DNA of 64,000 bases from Marsupella aquatica. Its lineage: Eukaryota; Marchantiophyta. Of the stretch, positions 1 through 13,047 are shown in pieces. Position numbers and translations under genes: made by a program. Under the pieces are notes generated by a model. The model did not search any database and was not told the DNA's origin. It saw nothing but the letters and a program-made list of their open reading frames with translations. Within the stretch, counting starts at the first letter, position 1. Every line of letters begins with the position of its first letter. Where the stretch lies: the NCBI GenBank assembly GCA_973895155.1, contig OZ316893.1, forward strand, positions 17,546,001 through 17,610,000, read 5' to 3'.

Positions 1-1001
1 AACAAAAAACCAACTTTTATCTTGTCAAAAACCTTTAAATCTACCAACATATGTAGATAAGCCATCAAGAACTTATTCTTGTTCTCCCTAGTGGTATTAT
101 CCAATTGAAGATATAATACCCGTGGCAGTATCCCATCCCATGTATTCAAAATATTTTGAATAACATGAATGGTGAGATTTGCATCATTGTGGATGTTGGG
201 GTAGGTCAGAAATACTTTGGCTGCAAGCTTTCTATTAAAGATAAGACAACCCACAACATGTATAGGGATGAAATATTTCTCATCCATGTTCTTTGGACAG
301 CGAATAAAATGTGGTAGCTTAGTTTTCTTTTGATCCATACCGTCAATACAAATACCCAAATACTTGTTGGGTTCATCATAGCATTTCTTTCGATGCTTTG
401 CCAACTTCATCCTCTCGAGTGATTGTACTCTTCGATGCTCCATAAGAGCATTGATATACTTTCTTGCAATAATACAATCATACATAATCAATAAATTATC
501 TATTCATCATTGTGTCTAACTTATCACTATCTTACTTAGGCACAAAATGTGAGGTTACAGTGAACTTACTTTTATCTTCTTTTGTTGTTGCTTTGTCTCG
601 AAGAGCCTTGAATTCGGTACATGGACCACAAGTGAAAAACTGACTCATTTTGGGAATCCGCACATTCAAAAACTTTTTCTTCCAAACGCGCAAGAAATAA
701 GAATATGTAACATATTGATCTTCTCACAAGATTGTTTCGGCAAGAAAGATTTCATGAATCTCTTGCTTTGTCCAATTGTCTGGCAAGTGATGAATTTCTT
801 TATGGGGAAGACTATCCATGTTTTTTTGAAAGAAATCTTTCAACAATTCCACCAAGTTGAGAAATGAAGGTGAGTCTTCCTTGCAGAATGTATCTCGTTC
901 AATCCTGGTGAACATATTTGCATGGATTGTAGCCAACCTATTATTCCCTATAGAATATAGTTTCTTGAAACCTCCTCTACAAATAATTTGTCCATTCACA
1001 C
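1..1001 (-). pseudogene. DUF7869-type transposon protein, C-terminal half (element C gene, left part)
   Basis: Two exons read on the minus strand, 1001-570 and 462-1 (running off the window), around a GT-AG intron at 463-569. Exon one has VNGQIICRGGF and IGNNRL, typical of the middle of these proteins. Exon two has FTCGPCTEF, ICIDGMDQKK and LYLQLDNTTRENKNKF, the acidic-residue signature of the domain I recall as DUF7869, an RNase-H-like transposon protein of algae, mosses and invertebrates. The expected GHTHEDVD motif would lie beyond base 1. An in-frame TGA near 722-724 breaks exon one. The gene begins abruptly at the 10-bp repeat CCATTCACAC (992-1001). Its upstream half appears to be at 46974-48900, separated by element A. 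The family match rests on motifs only. Confidence 0.7.
992..1001. repeat. Target-site duplication of element A, left copy (CCATTCACAC)
   Basis: An exact 10-bp direct repeat of 46964-46973. A 9-11 bp duplication is normal for Mutator-like elements. Joining the sequences across one copy gives a continuous minus-strand frame reading SHGYSVNGQIICRGG. Confidence 0.8.
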
Positions 1002-1730
1002 GGGTATGATAGCCATGACAGAAAACAGAAAACAGAAAACCTGTTACTAGGAAAGTTTTTGCTGTTAACAGTCAAATTTAAATGTTACCAGTAATCGATT
1101 CCGTGTTACCATTTTTACATCAATCATAGCCCTTTGGTCCAAATGAAAAACTACGCTAATCACAGAATTTTTCTTTAGTGAATTAGGTTTAAAACAAACA
1201 ATTATTGTGTGCCATCCGATGGATGAAGAGTACTAGCAATCCTCCCTTGCAACAACATTTTGATCTGGAAGATAATTGAACACGGTATGGGGGACTATAC
1301 TCAATGAAACATTCATTCAAATATCACTATTCGTCCAAGCTAAAAAGTGAACCTTAGGGTGGGACCCACCATAGAACAAGTGAAGAGTAGTGTCCAAATG
1401 AACTCAATCAAAATGAGTTCACTTAAATGGACCGAGTACCGTGACAAACAAATGACAAAACACCTCATAACGATTTATTTTAGAATAATTGAATAAACGC
1501 GGCTTGAAAGAAAAAACAGAATGATATCAACTTACAAATTTTATATAAAACATGTTGTAATGCTTACACTACACGCATACATAATAAAGCAAGAAAAATA
1601 AGATTTTTGGAAGCAGCGCCTGGCGCTAACCAAAAAATACTGAATAAAACAAGTAACATATCCATTGGGTAAAGACAAAATAGTGACTATCCGTTATATT
1701 AAACGACCTATATGGAAGTTTCGGCCCCTA
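1002..1730. other. Left terminus and 3' flank of element A (non-coding)
   Basis: No gene is visible. It holds the left terminal repeat (1002-1050), AACAG/GTTACC-like subterminal motifs to about 1110, and a stretch around 1354-1375 (GGGTGGGACCCACC) matched at about 60950 in the second A copy. One A palindrome, AGCGCCTGGCGCTA, lies at 1615-1628. Confidence 0.6.
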
Positions 1731-4700
1731 TTATAAGCCATTCAAGTTCTGCCTCTCCAAGACAAGCCTGACTTCGCCCACAGTCAAAATTGGTTGGCTA
1801 CAAAGAGTCGACTCCTCAACCTCAAGTTTGAAAACATTTATGTACACCCAGTATAGATGTTTACAAGGCATGTACGACTTGCCACGCGAATGTCGTAGGA
1901 AGAAGTCCTCACAAGAGCAAGCAGGGAAGATACAGATTTGCACGAAGTACGTGCTTGGTGATCGAAGGTTCTCATGGGTTCGAATTCAAAATTGCTTTCC
2001 AAAAGCATTTCTAGTCCGAACATTCCATTCCCCATCCAAAGTCATCGCTTCTTGTCGTGCAGACTCCATTCGCTTAGTGTGACCCACAGTGAGATTAGAC
2101 CGAGGTCTTGAGTTCCTCCCATTCCGACTACCCAGCCGGACATTTGGCTCCAAAAACCTTATTGTTTTTGGGAACACGTTCACATTTATCCTGAGGTCAA
2201 ACGAAGATGGCGCAGATCGACTGGATCCTGTTGTTTGGGCTAAGACAAGTCCTTGCTCTTCAAGGAACGTGATTTTAGAAGGAGATAGGCTCGTACCCTT
2301 CAGAACAGGCAAAATTTCAGGAAGAGGAGGAAGCTGATGAACACCACGACACGGACGACTCTTATAATAGGTTTGGTTTGGGCATAACCAAATCATTTCG
2401 GAGATCGGTTTGCCCCTGAAGAGAAGATGGCCCTTCACGACAATTCCAACAACACCGTCAGACAAATGGAAGCCAACCTTCTTGATATGATTTCGACACT
2501 CATCGCGATCAGAACTCCCATTGAGTGTCCCATTACACTGGGGACCTGCTATATACTTGGACGTCCGTCGCAGCTGCCATTGTCCCAGAGGGACATCCTT
2601 CTCTAGCACAATCGTGCGTGGAAGTGTATTATGAAGTGAGGCTGGTGCACTGAGCGGAGGTTTTGTGGATCTTGTTGTACGGGTTGTTTGAGGGGTATTG
2701 TCCAGTGAATCAGTATCACCATCTGATGTGTCCATACCAGAGAGATTCACCACTCTTGTCACAGGATCATTAGAATTTGAGGGAATGGAGGCAAAGTCAG
2801 TTCTGTTTAGGTTTTTCCTTTTCAAACCACGAGTATTTGGTGTGGTTATGAGAACGGTGTCATGCCGATGGGAATCTTGTGGAGAGACAGTCCCAGTTGC
2901 ATGTCCCTTTCTCTTCATTGACTTGGTCACAATATCTCCGTTAAGGGGAGTACTTCTTTCCAAATCAAAGTCCGCCGCGTTGGAAAGAAGCATGTTGGTC
3001 GCATCTTCAAATAACCTTGGCGAACCTGCTTGATCGGCGGAACGGAACGCCAATTCCCATATAGTCGGTCCCTTTCCTATGTTCAACCCTTTTCAATATG
3101 CATTGTATCCCGCAACTTGAGATAGGGCTCGGTTTTGGTCCACTTTGCATACTTCAAAAAGACCAACTTTTTTCTTTGTAGCCTAGGCTTTCATAGACGC
3201 ATGCCTTGATTCTGACCCTGTACAGTTGGGAATCAAGGCCCTTCTTCTGCGCTTTTGCTCTGCCATAGTCCGAATGCAATAATCAGTACTAGCATTGTAT
3301 TACCAGCGCCCGGCGCTGGCACTGACAAGTATTTATAACATACGTGAAATACAATTGCAAGTATGATTCTGGAACTTTATAGACATGTTGGACTCAAATA
3401 CGAGCAAATCATACCAGTGCCTGGCGCTAATATAAAGTTGATGGAAATGAAAGACAAGAGAGGAGATGGATGTCATACCACTCAAATAAAATTGCCCCAC
3501 TGGCGCCATCGAACAACCCACCAGGATATCCAGCTTTGTAGCATCATGAGCTTTCCAAGGACACAGTTTCCTGATTGCCACCAAACTACAATCTCTCGGG
3601 ACACGCGATACGCTACCACAAACGTTGGAGCGTTTCTTAGTTTCTCCCAAAGTCTCCAATGTTCCAATTGACATTCTTCGAGTACTCCTTCCTTGGAATG
3701 CCGATGGAAAGATTGATAAAAGTGAAATGCATCACAGCGCTCCCTCTCCGGGTCTGGGTATCCACTAAAAAAAACATTACGCACAACATTCCATCCAGCT
3801 TGTGCATTGTCCGCCATAAACCCTTGGATGACAACCTCCTGTAATCCATTCTCCTTGCAAACCTCAATCATAACTCTCCAAGCCTTTTTGAAAGACTCAA
3901 TGTCTTCACCTTTCATCTCGCATGTGAAAATTGTACAAAGTGCACGGAAGTTATGGTCGTAGACATGCGCTAAAAGTAAACCAATCGATTGTGATACGTT
4001 GCATGACATCGAAACTGACCCAAGCTCCTTCGAGTCTTCCACCAAGTTGCATCTGTCTCAAAAGATCCACACCGGAACCATGACCCTTCGTGGTCATTTT
4101 AAAGATGTGAGGCCTGTCGTCTTGACATCCCTGACCCGGGAGCAAATACCTCTGGAGAAACGACAGGTTAATCTTCTTTTGCATTTGCGAGAGAAAATCA
4201 AGTTCATCCCGACCCTTTTGGTCTATCCTAACGCTCCGACAAAGAGACGCAAACTTCTGGGGAGTGGAAAGTACCATCAGAGACTTCCATATTTCAGTTT
4301 CTTCGATATCAACCATGTCGTCAACATGTTTGCAGAGAGCTTTCACTATGGACCCTGTAGCAAAATTCAAGATCCCAACTGGTTTTGCCAGAGGATTGGC
4401 TTCATGATTTTTTTTAATTAAATCCTCAGCCATCTTCTCCGCACTCCTACAAAAGGTTTTTCTACCTGGATGGTTATGCTCACCTATATGAATCGCCAGG
4501 CGGGACATATGACTACATGTTTCCGCATCAAGTAATACTTGCGGGTACATATAGAACAAACGGGCAGGGCAGTACTTGACACAAAAAGGAATCTGATCAC
4601 AATAATGACACACAACACCGCCCTCTTCAATAAAAGATCTGACAGCATACTGACCACTAAGCTTTGGAGTACCCTGCCATGCCTTAGCATTTGCCTTCTT

Positions 4701-5479
4701 CTTCCTTTGGAAGTACTCGCAGGACTTGTTCCGACATTCAATAAAGCCAGTACAGGTAACCTTTTACCGAATTGCCAAAGTTTTTTCGGCTGAACGTTTG
4801 CGGTAGTTGGAAATATGCATGTCCAAATGTAGCAATCTTTGGCACGGTCCATGTCCCTAAGCCTAGAGCCTTTAGAGAGCATCTTGTCAATTGTTGGCAA
4901 TTCAAACATGACGTTCCCATTATACTTAGTTGGAAGACAGAAGACTTGCTCATGTCTGAAATCACCCGCAGATATGAACCTCGATAACTCGCTATGACCA
5001 GTGGATTTGAGTAACGTATCCATCGCACTGCGCCGATACACAACCTCCAACTGGTTGGAGCTTCCTGGAGTCTCACCTTTAATGACAACATGTTGCGGGA
5101 CTTTCATTTTCAACGTAGGACTTGGAGTGTGATCCCCATCTTCACTAGAAAAAATCTCGACAACATCAAATGGAACTTGGGGGACAGTGGACGGTCCTTC
5201 ATGGTGTCTTACTTGAAGTGAATACAAAATCCCCGCATATAGATGCCAGAATCGTTCACCATCATCCACATTGAATGTTGTTGCATCTTCGATGTCATCA
5301 CTGGTTTCGAGCTCTCGAACAATGGCCTCAATATCATTCATCTTCAAATCAAATCTCCCGCAAAGGTATCTCTCCTGGACCTGCTGGTACATGTCTTCCA
5401 TAGGGACGGGGATGGTCACAATATCCCCAGTCCCGAATCGGGATAGAACGATGGACCAAGACATTGCAATCGAAAACAA
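1731..5479 (-). pseudogene. MULE transposase with HNH-type and SWIM zinc fingers, decayed (element A, copy 1)
   Basis: The protein would cut and paste element A. Reading from 5479 downward there is an unrecognised N-terminal region, then a FLYWCH/GCM-like zinc finger (CRNKSCEYF ... AIHIGEHNHPG), then the MULE core with IQGFMADNAQAGW and RCDAFHFYQSFHRH. After an intron at 3260-3478 comes a variable linker, then a C-terminal SWIM finger (CSCEDFF ... YMPCKHLYWV). The frame breaks near 4740 and 3965; the latter is a 2-bp deletion relative to the second copy. Stops lie near 3190 and 3095 and at about 1984 (TGA where copy 2 has AAA). The intron carries two A palindromes. It is divergently transcribed from the ParB/methyltransferase gene. 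The MULE and SWIM assignment is firm by motif; activity is excluded for this copy. Confidence 0.8.
3260..3478 (-). repeat. Transposase intron carrying two A palindromes
   Basis: The donor is GAGTG|GTATG at 3478 and the acceptor GGCAG at 3260. The intron contains AGCGCCCGGCGCT (3305-3317) and AGTGCCTGGCGCT (3416-3428). The equivalent intron of copy 2 (about 62790-63056) holds three, so the placement is conserved although the rest of the intron has diverged. Confidence 0.7.
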
Positions 5480-6430
5480 ATAACGAGGGCTGTAATGTTT
5501 TGAGGAAGAAAAGTTGATGGTAATATGGAGCTTATATCAGTCGAACATGGGAACTTCACGTTAACATATATACATTTGTATAAGACATAAAACATAGTCG
5601 ACATAGGATCCGTTGGCGCCATAAATGAATTTTGTCATTTTTCCCCGATAAGTCCGGATGTCAGACGCATACATAATGCCAAAAAAGACACCACAAAAAT
5701 CTTTAACAGACTCTAAGATATTGTATAGTTGGAACAATTTGAGTAGCGCCTGGCGCCAACTAAAATATCTCAAACATAATGCGCCCCAAATCTCGATATT
5801 CCATACTAGCGCCTGGCGCTAGTATACGAAAAAACCCTCCAGATATCCATCAATACTATGAAATAATTGGATTTAAATGATCAATGAAATTGTGAATTCT
5901 TTTAAAACTATTGATGGAAAATACTCGTTATCACTAGCGCCCGGCGCTAGTATAGGATGCAAGTAATGTTTCCCAAAAACCATTAAAATAATAGACATTT
6001 CTTTAAATATGGGGTTGTTTTGACGTAATTTATGTATTCGAGGCACGATTTCAGACCTATTCTATAGCTGTTGTTTTTACTAGCGCCGGGCGCTGCCATG
6101 ACAATCATCCCAATTATCTACTTCATGGGAAGTTGTTTATAATAGCGCCCGACGCTAGTATTCAGAGTGAGGGAGGAAAACGGTCATAACGGTAACATTT
6201 AACAATAACTTCTGAGTTCTGTGTGTGTTACGCTTCTTCAACCGCTTGATTTAGCTAATTAAGTTCTCCGCATACATACGTTCGAATCCGCCAAACTTAC
6301 GAGCTTCTTGCTTTAATCAAAAAGTTCTGCTGAACTCCACCCTCCTTCTAGAATATATTACACGTTGAGAGTTGATTAGAGTTCCATAATTTCATTGTAT
6401 GATAGTTCGTACGCTTCTGGAAGGAAGACG
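5480..6430. promoter_or_regulatory. Divergent intergenic region of element A with a five-palindrome cluster
   Basis: It lies between the transposase start (minus) and the putative first exon at 6431 (plus), so it probably holds both promoters. Five copies of the A palindrome occur within 415 bp: 5745-5757, 5806-5822, 5934-5950, 6080-6095 and 6143-6157. The best copies are perfect 17-mers of the form CTAGCGCCYGGCGCTAG. No clear TATA box was chosen. Density is highest here of anywhere in the window, which suits a binding site for an element-encoded protein; that role is inference. Confidence 0.6.
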
Positions 6431-6559
6431 ATGGAGGTATTCCCCTCGTCATCTAGAGGGTATAGTGTTGCTCCTGACCAAGAGCGAGCTTATTCTGAAT
6501 CCTCGCAGTCTTCGTTTACTGGTTCAGTTTATACACGTTGTGGACCGGCTCAATATAGG
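6431..6559 (+). CDS. Putative first coding exon of the element A plus-strand gene
   Basis: An ATG at 6431 opens 43 codons beginning MEVFPSSSRG, serine-rich and without a recognised domain. They end at a good splice donor (AGG|GTATGT). The exon sits just downstream of the palindrome cluster and is oriented away from the transposase. The following 63 bp end in TTGTTGTAG, a plausible acceptor at the edge of the 7.7-kb insert, and coding resumes at 14344-14349. The phases of the two exons do not fit perfectly, so either the boundary is misplaced or a base has been lost. Assigning it to the ParB-like gene is inference from position. Confidence 0.4.
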
Positions 6560-9285
6560 GTATGTAAGGAACTTGTCAATTTTGTTGTTGTTTGTACAAG
6601 GAATAGTAAGAAAGTTGTTGTAGTGTTAGCAAAGTACTTAGGATTTGCAACCCTAAGTCACTAGGGAAGGCTAGTAGGAAATCATGGAAGGGAGAAAATG
6701 TGTTGTTCTAAGCAAATGTAAAGGGATAAGTAATGTGATTTTGGTAGGCAGCAAATGTTCCACCCTTAGTTAGGATAGGCGACTAAGTCGGGACCGGAAA
6801 ATGACCCGACACCTGACATCTTATTTTTGGCTGATATTTCTCCCATGGGTGCTGGGAGGTCCCTAGGGATCCCTGAAAAAGTATGAAGTCAAGTGGGGTC
6901 TCAACCTAGGAGTTGAGTATTTTGACAGAAATTAAAATAACCAACTAGCGGGCCCTGGAGAAAATAGCCAAGGGGTAAATTTTGTGGGTTCGAGGTTATA
7001 ATTGAGTTTATTATAGACCATAATATCCCTGGATTGTCTCAGAAATAATTTGTCACCTTTTGTTACTTTTTGGGAACACCTCAAAGATTGGGAATAGTAA
7101 TGCACTTTAATAGATATGGTCAAACTTATGTATTTTTAGAAAAGTCGTTATGGAGTGTTTAGAGAGTTTGATAAATTTAGGAGTGAGTCCTATGTCCAAG
7201 TATTCCAGAAATGTGCTCAGAAGTACGTTTGGACATTTGAGTGAATTATGGCATAGCCTTCAAGAGGGGCCAGTATAACTGTTTCTCCTGAGAGGAAAAC
7301 GAAATTTTTCTAAGTGTCAAAACGCGTCGACGTGGCTGCGACCAGACTAGCACGAGGTCAGGCAAGCACGACATGGGTAGGAATGCACGAGGTGGGCTAA
7401 TTGAAGGGTTGGTGCTCATCAAAATAGGCCACTCTTGATCTGAATAGGCAGATGTGGGATTGAATTGAGCTAGCTGTTGCTGAGAAGGACTTGACCCAGT
7501 TGCTACTGTGAAATTGAATTGTGAGCTATGGTTGCTGATTGGAATAGGGAGGCTGGCTTTGAATTGGGAAGGTTGCTTGCTGCTATGGCAGCGGCACAAT
7601 AGATTAGAGGTGCTGCTATTAATCAGGCATGAGATGCTCACGAGAATTGGCTGGCTGCTGCCTTGATGCTGCTGAATTGATGGATGTTGCTGCTAGCTGC
7701 GAAATTGCAGAGGTGGGCAGCTACAAAATTGAGAAGAGAGACCTGTTTGGCTAAGTGATTGGAATGGAGCTAGTTGTTGAGAAGGAATCAAGCTATGGCT
7801 GCTGCTGCTGTGCTTTGAATCAGCTGCTATGCTTCGAATCTGCTGCTGTGTTGTTGTGCTGCAAGCTGCGAATTGGTGGGCTATGGCTGCTGCAAAATTC
7901 TGCTGCGATTTTGAATCACTTGCAAGGCTGGATGGCTATGGAGGTGGACTGAGAAGGGTGCTGTAGACCTGGCTGAGCTATCAATTGACCTGCTGTCATT
8001 CGATCCAATAGAGAATGTTGCCGTTTCAGATTGAATTCAAGAGAGAGGAAAATGCTGCAAAAATTGGTGTCCTTATCAATCTTCTTCATAAGAAACGTGA
8101 GTATAATGAGAGTACTCTCCCCTCATGACACGTGGAATCCCCATAAGGGGCGTGTAAGGTTCAAGTGTAATCTGGTCGCCGCTTACACCCACTTTACACC
8201 AAAAACAGGCCTTGGGAGAATGGGCATAACTTTGGCTAGGGGTATCCGTTGGGGCCCAAATGTTTTTGTGCTGAGTTAGGGGAAGGTAAGGCACTCCTTG
8301 GTGAAAGTGGAAACCCAGAAAAATAATCACTCAAATATATTTTTAGCGGAGGCCACGAGGGGGTCCCCATAGCTTGCAAACAGGAGTTGGCATGGGGGAA
8401 GTAAGACCAGGTTTTTAGGCCGACACTTCTTGCACCCGTGTCACCCAAGTTAGGATACATGGAGAAGAGAGTGCCTCAGGGTAAAGGTGCAAGGCCGTTA
8501 GGGTAAGGAAAGTAAGTTGATAGGTCGGGGTAGTAAGTAAGAACTAGTAAATAAGGAGCCAACTTTGACATGACACAACTTGAGACTCACTCACTCTTTT
8601 TGCAAGCTTTCAAGTGGGTTGGGAAGCTGGTGAGGAGGACCATAAGTGAGAGCAGGTTTGGAGGTCAAAGCATGCAACTCATGTGTGGCATATTCCAGGG
8701 CTTGGAAGGAGTCAAGCAATAGGTTGTAGAGTGAGCTACAAACTATAGAGTTGGACTTTGTGTATTAGGAGGACTTGGGGGAGGAGTAGTTGGACCCCAG
8801 GTCAAGCTTGGTGTGGTGTGGAAGGAGAATAGTATATAAGGAGAAAGTTTTTCTTTGTTAGGGACCGGGAGTCTCATCTCTTAAGTGGAATCTCTACCTT
8901 GCCAAGGTAGGGCTAAGCTTGAGAAGGGAGAGGTGGTCCATGCTTAGTGTGGAGAATGTGTAGTGAACTTTTGTTGTAAAGGTGAAGCAATAAAAGGAGA
9001 CTTGCCAATCTTCATTGTGACCATTAAGTGTGAGTGCATTTGAAGCATATGAGAGCAAGAGAAGGCATGCTATGATGTAATCTTGGTCTAAGCTTGAAGG
9101 GGATGTGCTAGTACAAAACCAAGGCCAAGAGGCAAGGTTAAGGTAGAGCACTACTTTGAGACTTAGAGAGGATTATAGCTTGAGGGTGGAAAGTATTTTG
9201 CTTGGTGTGTGGTGTTAACAAGAAGTAAGAACAAGAGGAAGAGTCCTTAGATAGAGGAGCCTTCTCTAGAGCTCAAAGGGGATGT

Positions 9286-9290
9286 GTGGA
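9286..9290. repeat. Target-site duplication of family 1 copy A (GTGGA), left
   Basis: GTGGA precedes the element end TGTGATGCC and recurs at 13969-13973 directly after GCACCACA. The perfect 5-bp duplication defines the element boundaries. Confidence 0.8.
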
Positions 9291-9405
9291 TGTGATGCCT
9301 AGACAGGAATCACTCGGCCGGTTAAGTGGGTAAAGCAGGAAGGCACCCTAGGAACACCTTAGTATAGGGACAAAACAAGGAAAATATAAACAATTAGGGG
9401 CAACC

Positions 9406-12400
9406 ATGGAACCCGGGCCGAGGCCGGAGGTAAGGCTAAGGGTGAAAACCCGATTAGGGTTAGGGCGCGTTAAGCGTCGGCGGCTAGGAAGGATCAACGG
9501 GAAGAAGGACCGGCAGAGGAGAGGGGTAAGGAGCGCTTGCAGGAGATGGTGGCTCATTTGCGAGCACGAACTAGGCAGACGACTACGGGAGGCCAACTAC
9601 TGTCAGCTGCTTAGGCAAGCACTCGGGGAGAGAGTAGATACCGACGATCGACCTAAGGAGGGTATGAGCAACGTCAATCAAGCGGCACATTTCTGGGGAT
9701 GCCTGTTCGAACGGGCAACTGAGTACATCAAGACTTACGAGGACGAGGAGTCAGAAAGGGCAGCTCGAGAACGGCAGGAGCTCGCTCGATTGTGGGAGCT
9801 GCAGAAGACGGCTTTCTTAGGAGGCGAACTCATCAAGGACGAGTTCCTGTGGACGCCTACTTCCAATCAACTCGACGATCTTCTATTTTGCAAAGACAGC
9901 GTCGTCGGCATCCGAGAGGCCATCAAGAACTGCAACGACATACACTGGGAATTAAAGGGTAGCACGGAAAGGTGGACCCAGGCAACGGTGCTAGGAGAAA
10001 CCTCCACGGCAGCAGAGATGAAGAGGAAGGGGGCCGTCAACGATGAAGCCACCCCGGCAAAAAGAACGAGGTCGGCGGCACCAAAGAGGCCAGCCGAGCA
10101 GCAGAGCAGGAGGCAGGGAGAAGCCGAAGAGGAGGAGGTCGATCCCATCAAGGCCATTCCAACCAGGGATGACACCTGGAAGGGCTGGGCGGCAACCCTA
10201 CCGGTGGAGGTGCAACTACATTTTGCACGGGAGGAGGATGCATGCTTTACGGCCATGCAGACCAAGAAGTACCAAGGCTTCATGGCCGGATCCGACTTGG
10301 AGGCCTTTGTAAGATTACCATGGCTGAAGCCGGAGGTACCGGAGTCAGACCTATTAGAATTCGTGGGGTCATGGGAACCCGAGACCAATTGCACGAGGAT
10401 ATATGGGAAGGATTTCTATCTTACTCCCAAGGTAATTGCCGAAGTGTTTGGCCTGCCGATAGGCAATAAGACCAAAGTTGATACCAGGAAGACCTTGCCT
10501 GACAAGGAGTTCCGGTCGTTCCCCGGGCCATCAACGAAGAATGGCTTCTTCCGGAACACCTGCACCAACCCGCACATAGGAGAGATGATCGACTTCTTGC
10601 GGGTGACCATGCATTGTAACTTGCCGAGGGCAGAGATCGGCAAGGCACAGGTCTATCTGGCAGAAAGGCCAGACCCAAGCCGGGACTACAACGGGTACCT
10701 CCTCAACCAATTGAAGAAGATCTTAAAGGAGGAGCAGCAGGTAATCGGCATGGGGAGCGTGTCGCGGCTTGGCTATCACATGCCGCTGTTGTGCCGGTAT
10801 GCCAGAGGTCAGACTTTTGCCCCGGTACTTCCCCTGCAGGTAAGGGCACCCGAGGAAGCTCCAACGCCGAGGCCGTTGGCTGAGAAGCCTCAACCACCTG
10901 TTAGTCCTACGATCGAGCAGGTGTTTAGGCCCAGGAAGGAAGACTTGCCGATGCAGCAACCAGGCATGCAGAGTCTGCTAAAACTACTGGAGAAAGAAAA
11001 GAAATCGGCATCGGCAACAACAACGGCAACGGCAACAATGCAGGACACTACTACAGAGGTAGGCCTACACCGGCTCACAAGAGAAAACCCCTTTGCTGGA
11101 GACAAGGAGAGAATCAGGCCGGAATCCAAGCCAGGTGTTCGAATGTACGTGGGAACCTCAAGCTCCGAATCTGAGGCAGAATTGCCTGAAGCTCCTACCG
11201 ACGAAGAGGAGAGGGAGAAGCCGGACGTCCAAGAGGTAGAGGAGGCAGTGGAGGACTGCAGCCATGATAATTCCGGCTATGGGTCGGACCATCACGTTCC
11301 AGGAGTAAGGACCTGTGGCCGGTTTGTCCCCACACTTCCAAGGGTAGTGCGAGGGGACCCCAACCAGCAGAGTAGCCCTGAGTCTCCCCCACCAGATGTT
11401 GCTCCCCCGAGCTTCGACGGCATAAAACAGACGGTGCAGGAATTTTAGGAGCGAATCAAGCAGGAGGAAGAGGCCGCCCTGGCTAAGGAAAAGGATTTAC
11501 CAGGAGGAGATTGGCCGGAGGACATCAGGCGGCTAGCCGAAAAAGGAAGCAAACCTCTAGCCACGATTGAAGAGATCCGCAGGACGGCTTGGGAGCAGAG
11601 GCCACGATGGGCGATGCCGATCACTTCTACTTACTCCACCTACGCTAAGAATAGAGCCATGGAGTATGGTGAGATGTGTGGGGAACTTGCGCTCGGCATC
11701 TTTGGAGAGGAGTTGGAGGTAGGACCCTTTTTCCATAGGGAGCAGTTGGAGAAGCACCAATTAGAAGAAGCGGTGGCTTTAGAGAGAAGCAAGAAGGACG
11801 AGGTCATTCGGCGGCTTAGGAGGATGGAAGCCGAGATTGAAGATCTAAGGGCGGCCAAGAAAGCCCAAGATGAACTGCGGATTAAACGACATGAGCTGAA
11901 CATCATGCAGGGGCAGTTGGACACCGCGCAGGCTGATAATCAGAATATCAAGGATAAACTGACTCAGACGCAGGAAGAGTTGGCCGACATGATCAAAGAG
12001 AGGGAGAAGTGGAAGCAAGAGCTGAAGAATACAGAGGAGGCCCACATAACAGCCAACAGCCGGGCCATGGCGGAGACCCAAAGAAAGGAATGGGCGTTGA
12101 AAGGGGAGCTCGAGAAAATCCGCGGAGCCCTTGAGCAGCAGGAGGTCGAGTTAGGGAAATCCTATCAAGGGATTATGGCGCTGCAGCAGGAGCTTGCGTC
12201 CCTGACGGCCAGCTTCAAGGCCGACCTAAGGGAGAAGGACGAGATGCTCGAACAGACTTACGCCAAGATGAACCAGATGGAGTCTGTCATCATTGCAGAG
12301 CTCGACAAGGAGCTAAGAGCAACCCAGGAGGAGAGGGCTACCTTGAAGAAGGAATTGGAGGAAGCCCACAGGGAGCAGGAGGAGGCCAAAAACGAGCTGG

Positions 12401-13047
12401 AGGGGGCACGTAAGGACCTGGATGAAACCCAAGAGGAGTTGGAGGAAATCACGAGGAAGATGGAGAACCTACAGCGGCGGGCCGACAACCAAACAGAGCG
12501 GCTGAAGAAACAAGCCGCAGTATTTAAATGCTTAGCTGCAGCAGGTCCATCTCCCGTTGGGACAAACCAGTTACCAGGGGTGGTAATTGCCGAAGGACAA
12601 GCCGCGTCAACTGCACCAGTGCCGGAAGTAAGTGGGAAGGGGAAGGGACCAGCTGCCGAGCCACCAACGAAGAAGAAGCGGAAACCTCCAGGGTCAAGGA
12701 GTAATACGACTTCACAGGCCGTGGTGATCAAGGAGGTAGACCCAGCACCGACCCCAGACAGGGTCACGGCTAAGGATCCAACTACCCTAGGGGAAGGGGA
12801 GGCCGAAGCCGTGGGAGTGGCCGAAGCCGAGGGAGTGGCTGAAGCCGAAGCCGTGGGAGTGGCTGAGGCCGAAGCCGTGGGTATTGCCGAGGCCGGTGTC
12901 GAGGCTGAAGCCGAAGGTGGACCCAGTCAGGCCGATGGAGAGTTGACTCGGTCAAGGGCAGGTAATCTGTCAGTAGGCGGGCCAACGGCAGTGGCTGAGG
13001 AGGAAGTGTTGGGGGCGTCCATTGAGGATCCACCACCGGTGTCGTGA
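9406..13047 (+). pseudogene. Gag-like coiled-coil protein of family 1, one nonsense codon
   Basis: One frame from ATG 9406 to 13047 is interrupted only by TAG at 11446-11448, where copy B has CAG. The basic N-terminus (residues 1-60) is rich in Arg. Around residues 270-470 is a domain with FYLTPKVIAEVFGLPIG and IGKAQVYLAER that resembles the plant-mobile-domain type of retroelement protein and aligns with family 2. Residues about 760-1030 form a long heptad-rich coiled coil, followed by a basic KKKRKP nuclear-localisation-like motif and an Ala/Glu/Gly repeat tail. This copy has 22 more residues of the VAEAEA repeat than copy B. No RT, protease, integrase or CCHC knuckle is visible. A structural or RNP role is inference. 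Confidence 0.75.

Noticed and set aside
3999-4421. Plus-strand frames opposite the MULE transposase
   Set aside because: Antisense shadows of the well-supported transposase frames.
8031-8460. Small open frames around the 8.0-8.5 kb region
   Set aside because: Short overlapping frames on both strands in non-coding insert sequence without domain or splice support.
9348-9596. Many long open frames antisense to the family 1 and family 2 genes (for example 9867-10394 minus, 12258-12767 minus, 24651-25160 plus, 27024-27551 plus)
   Set aside because: They mirror the same positions in both copies because the sense frame is GC-rich and conserved; they have no start context, domain or independent support.
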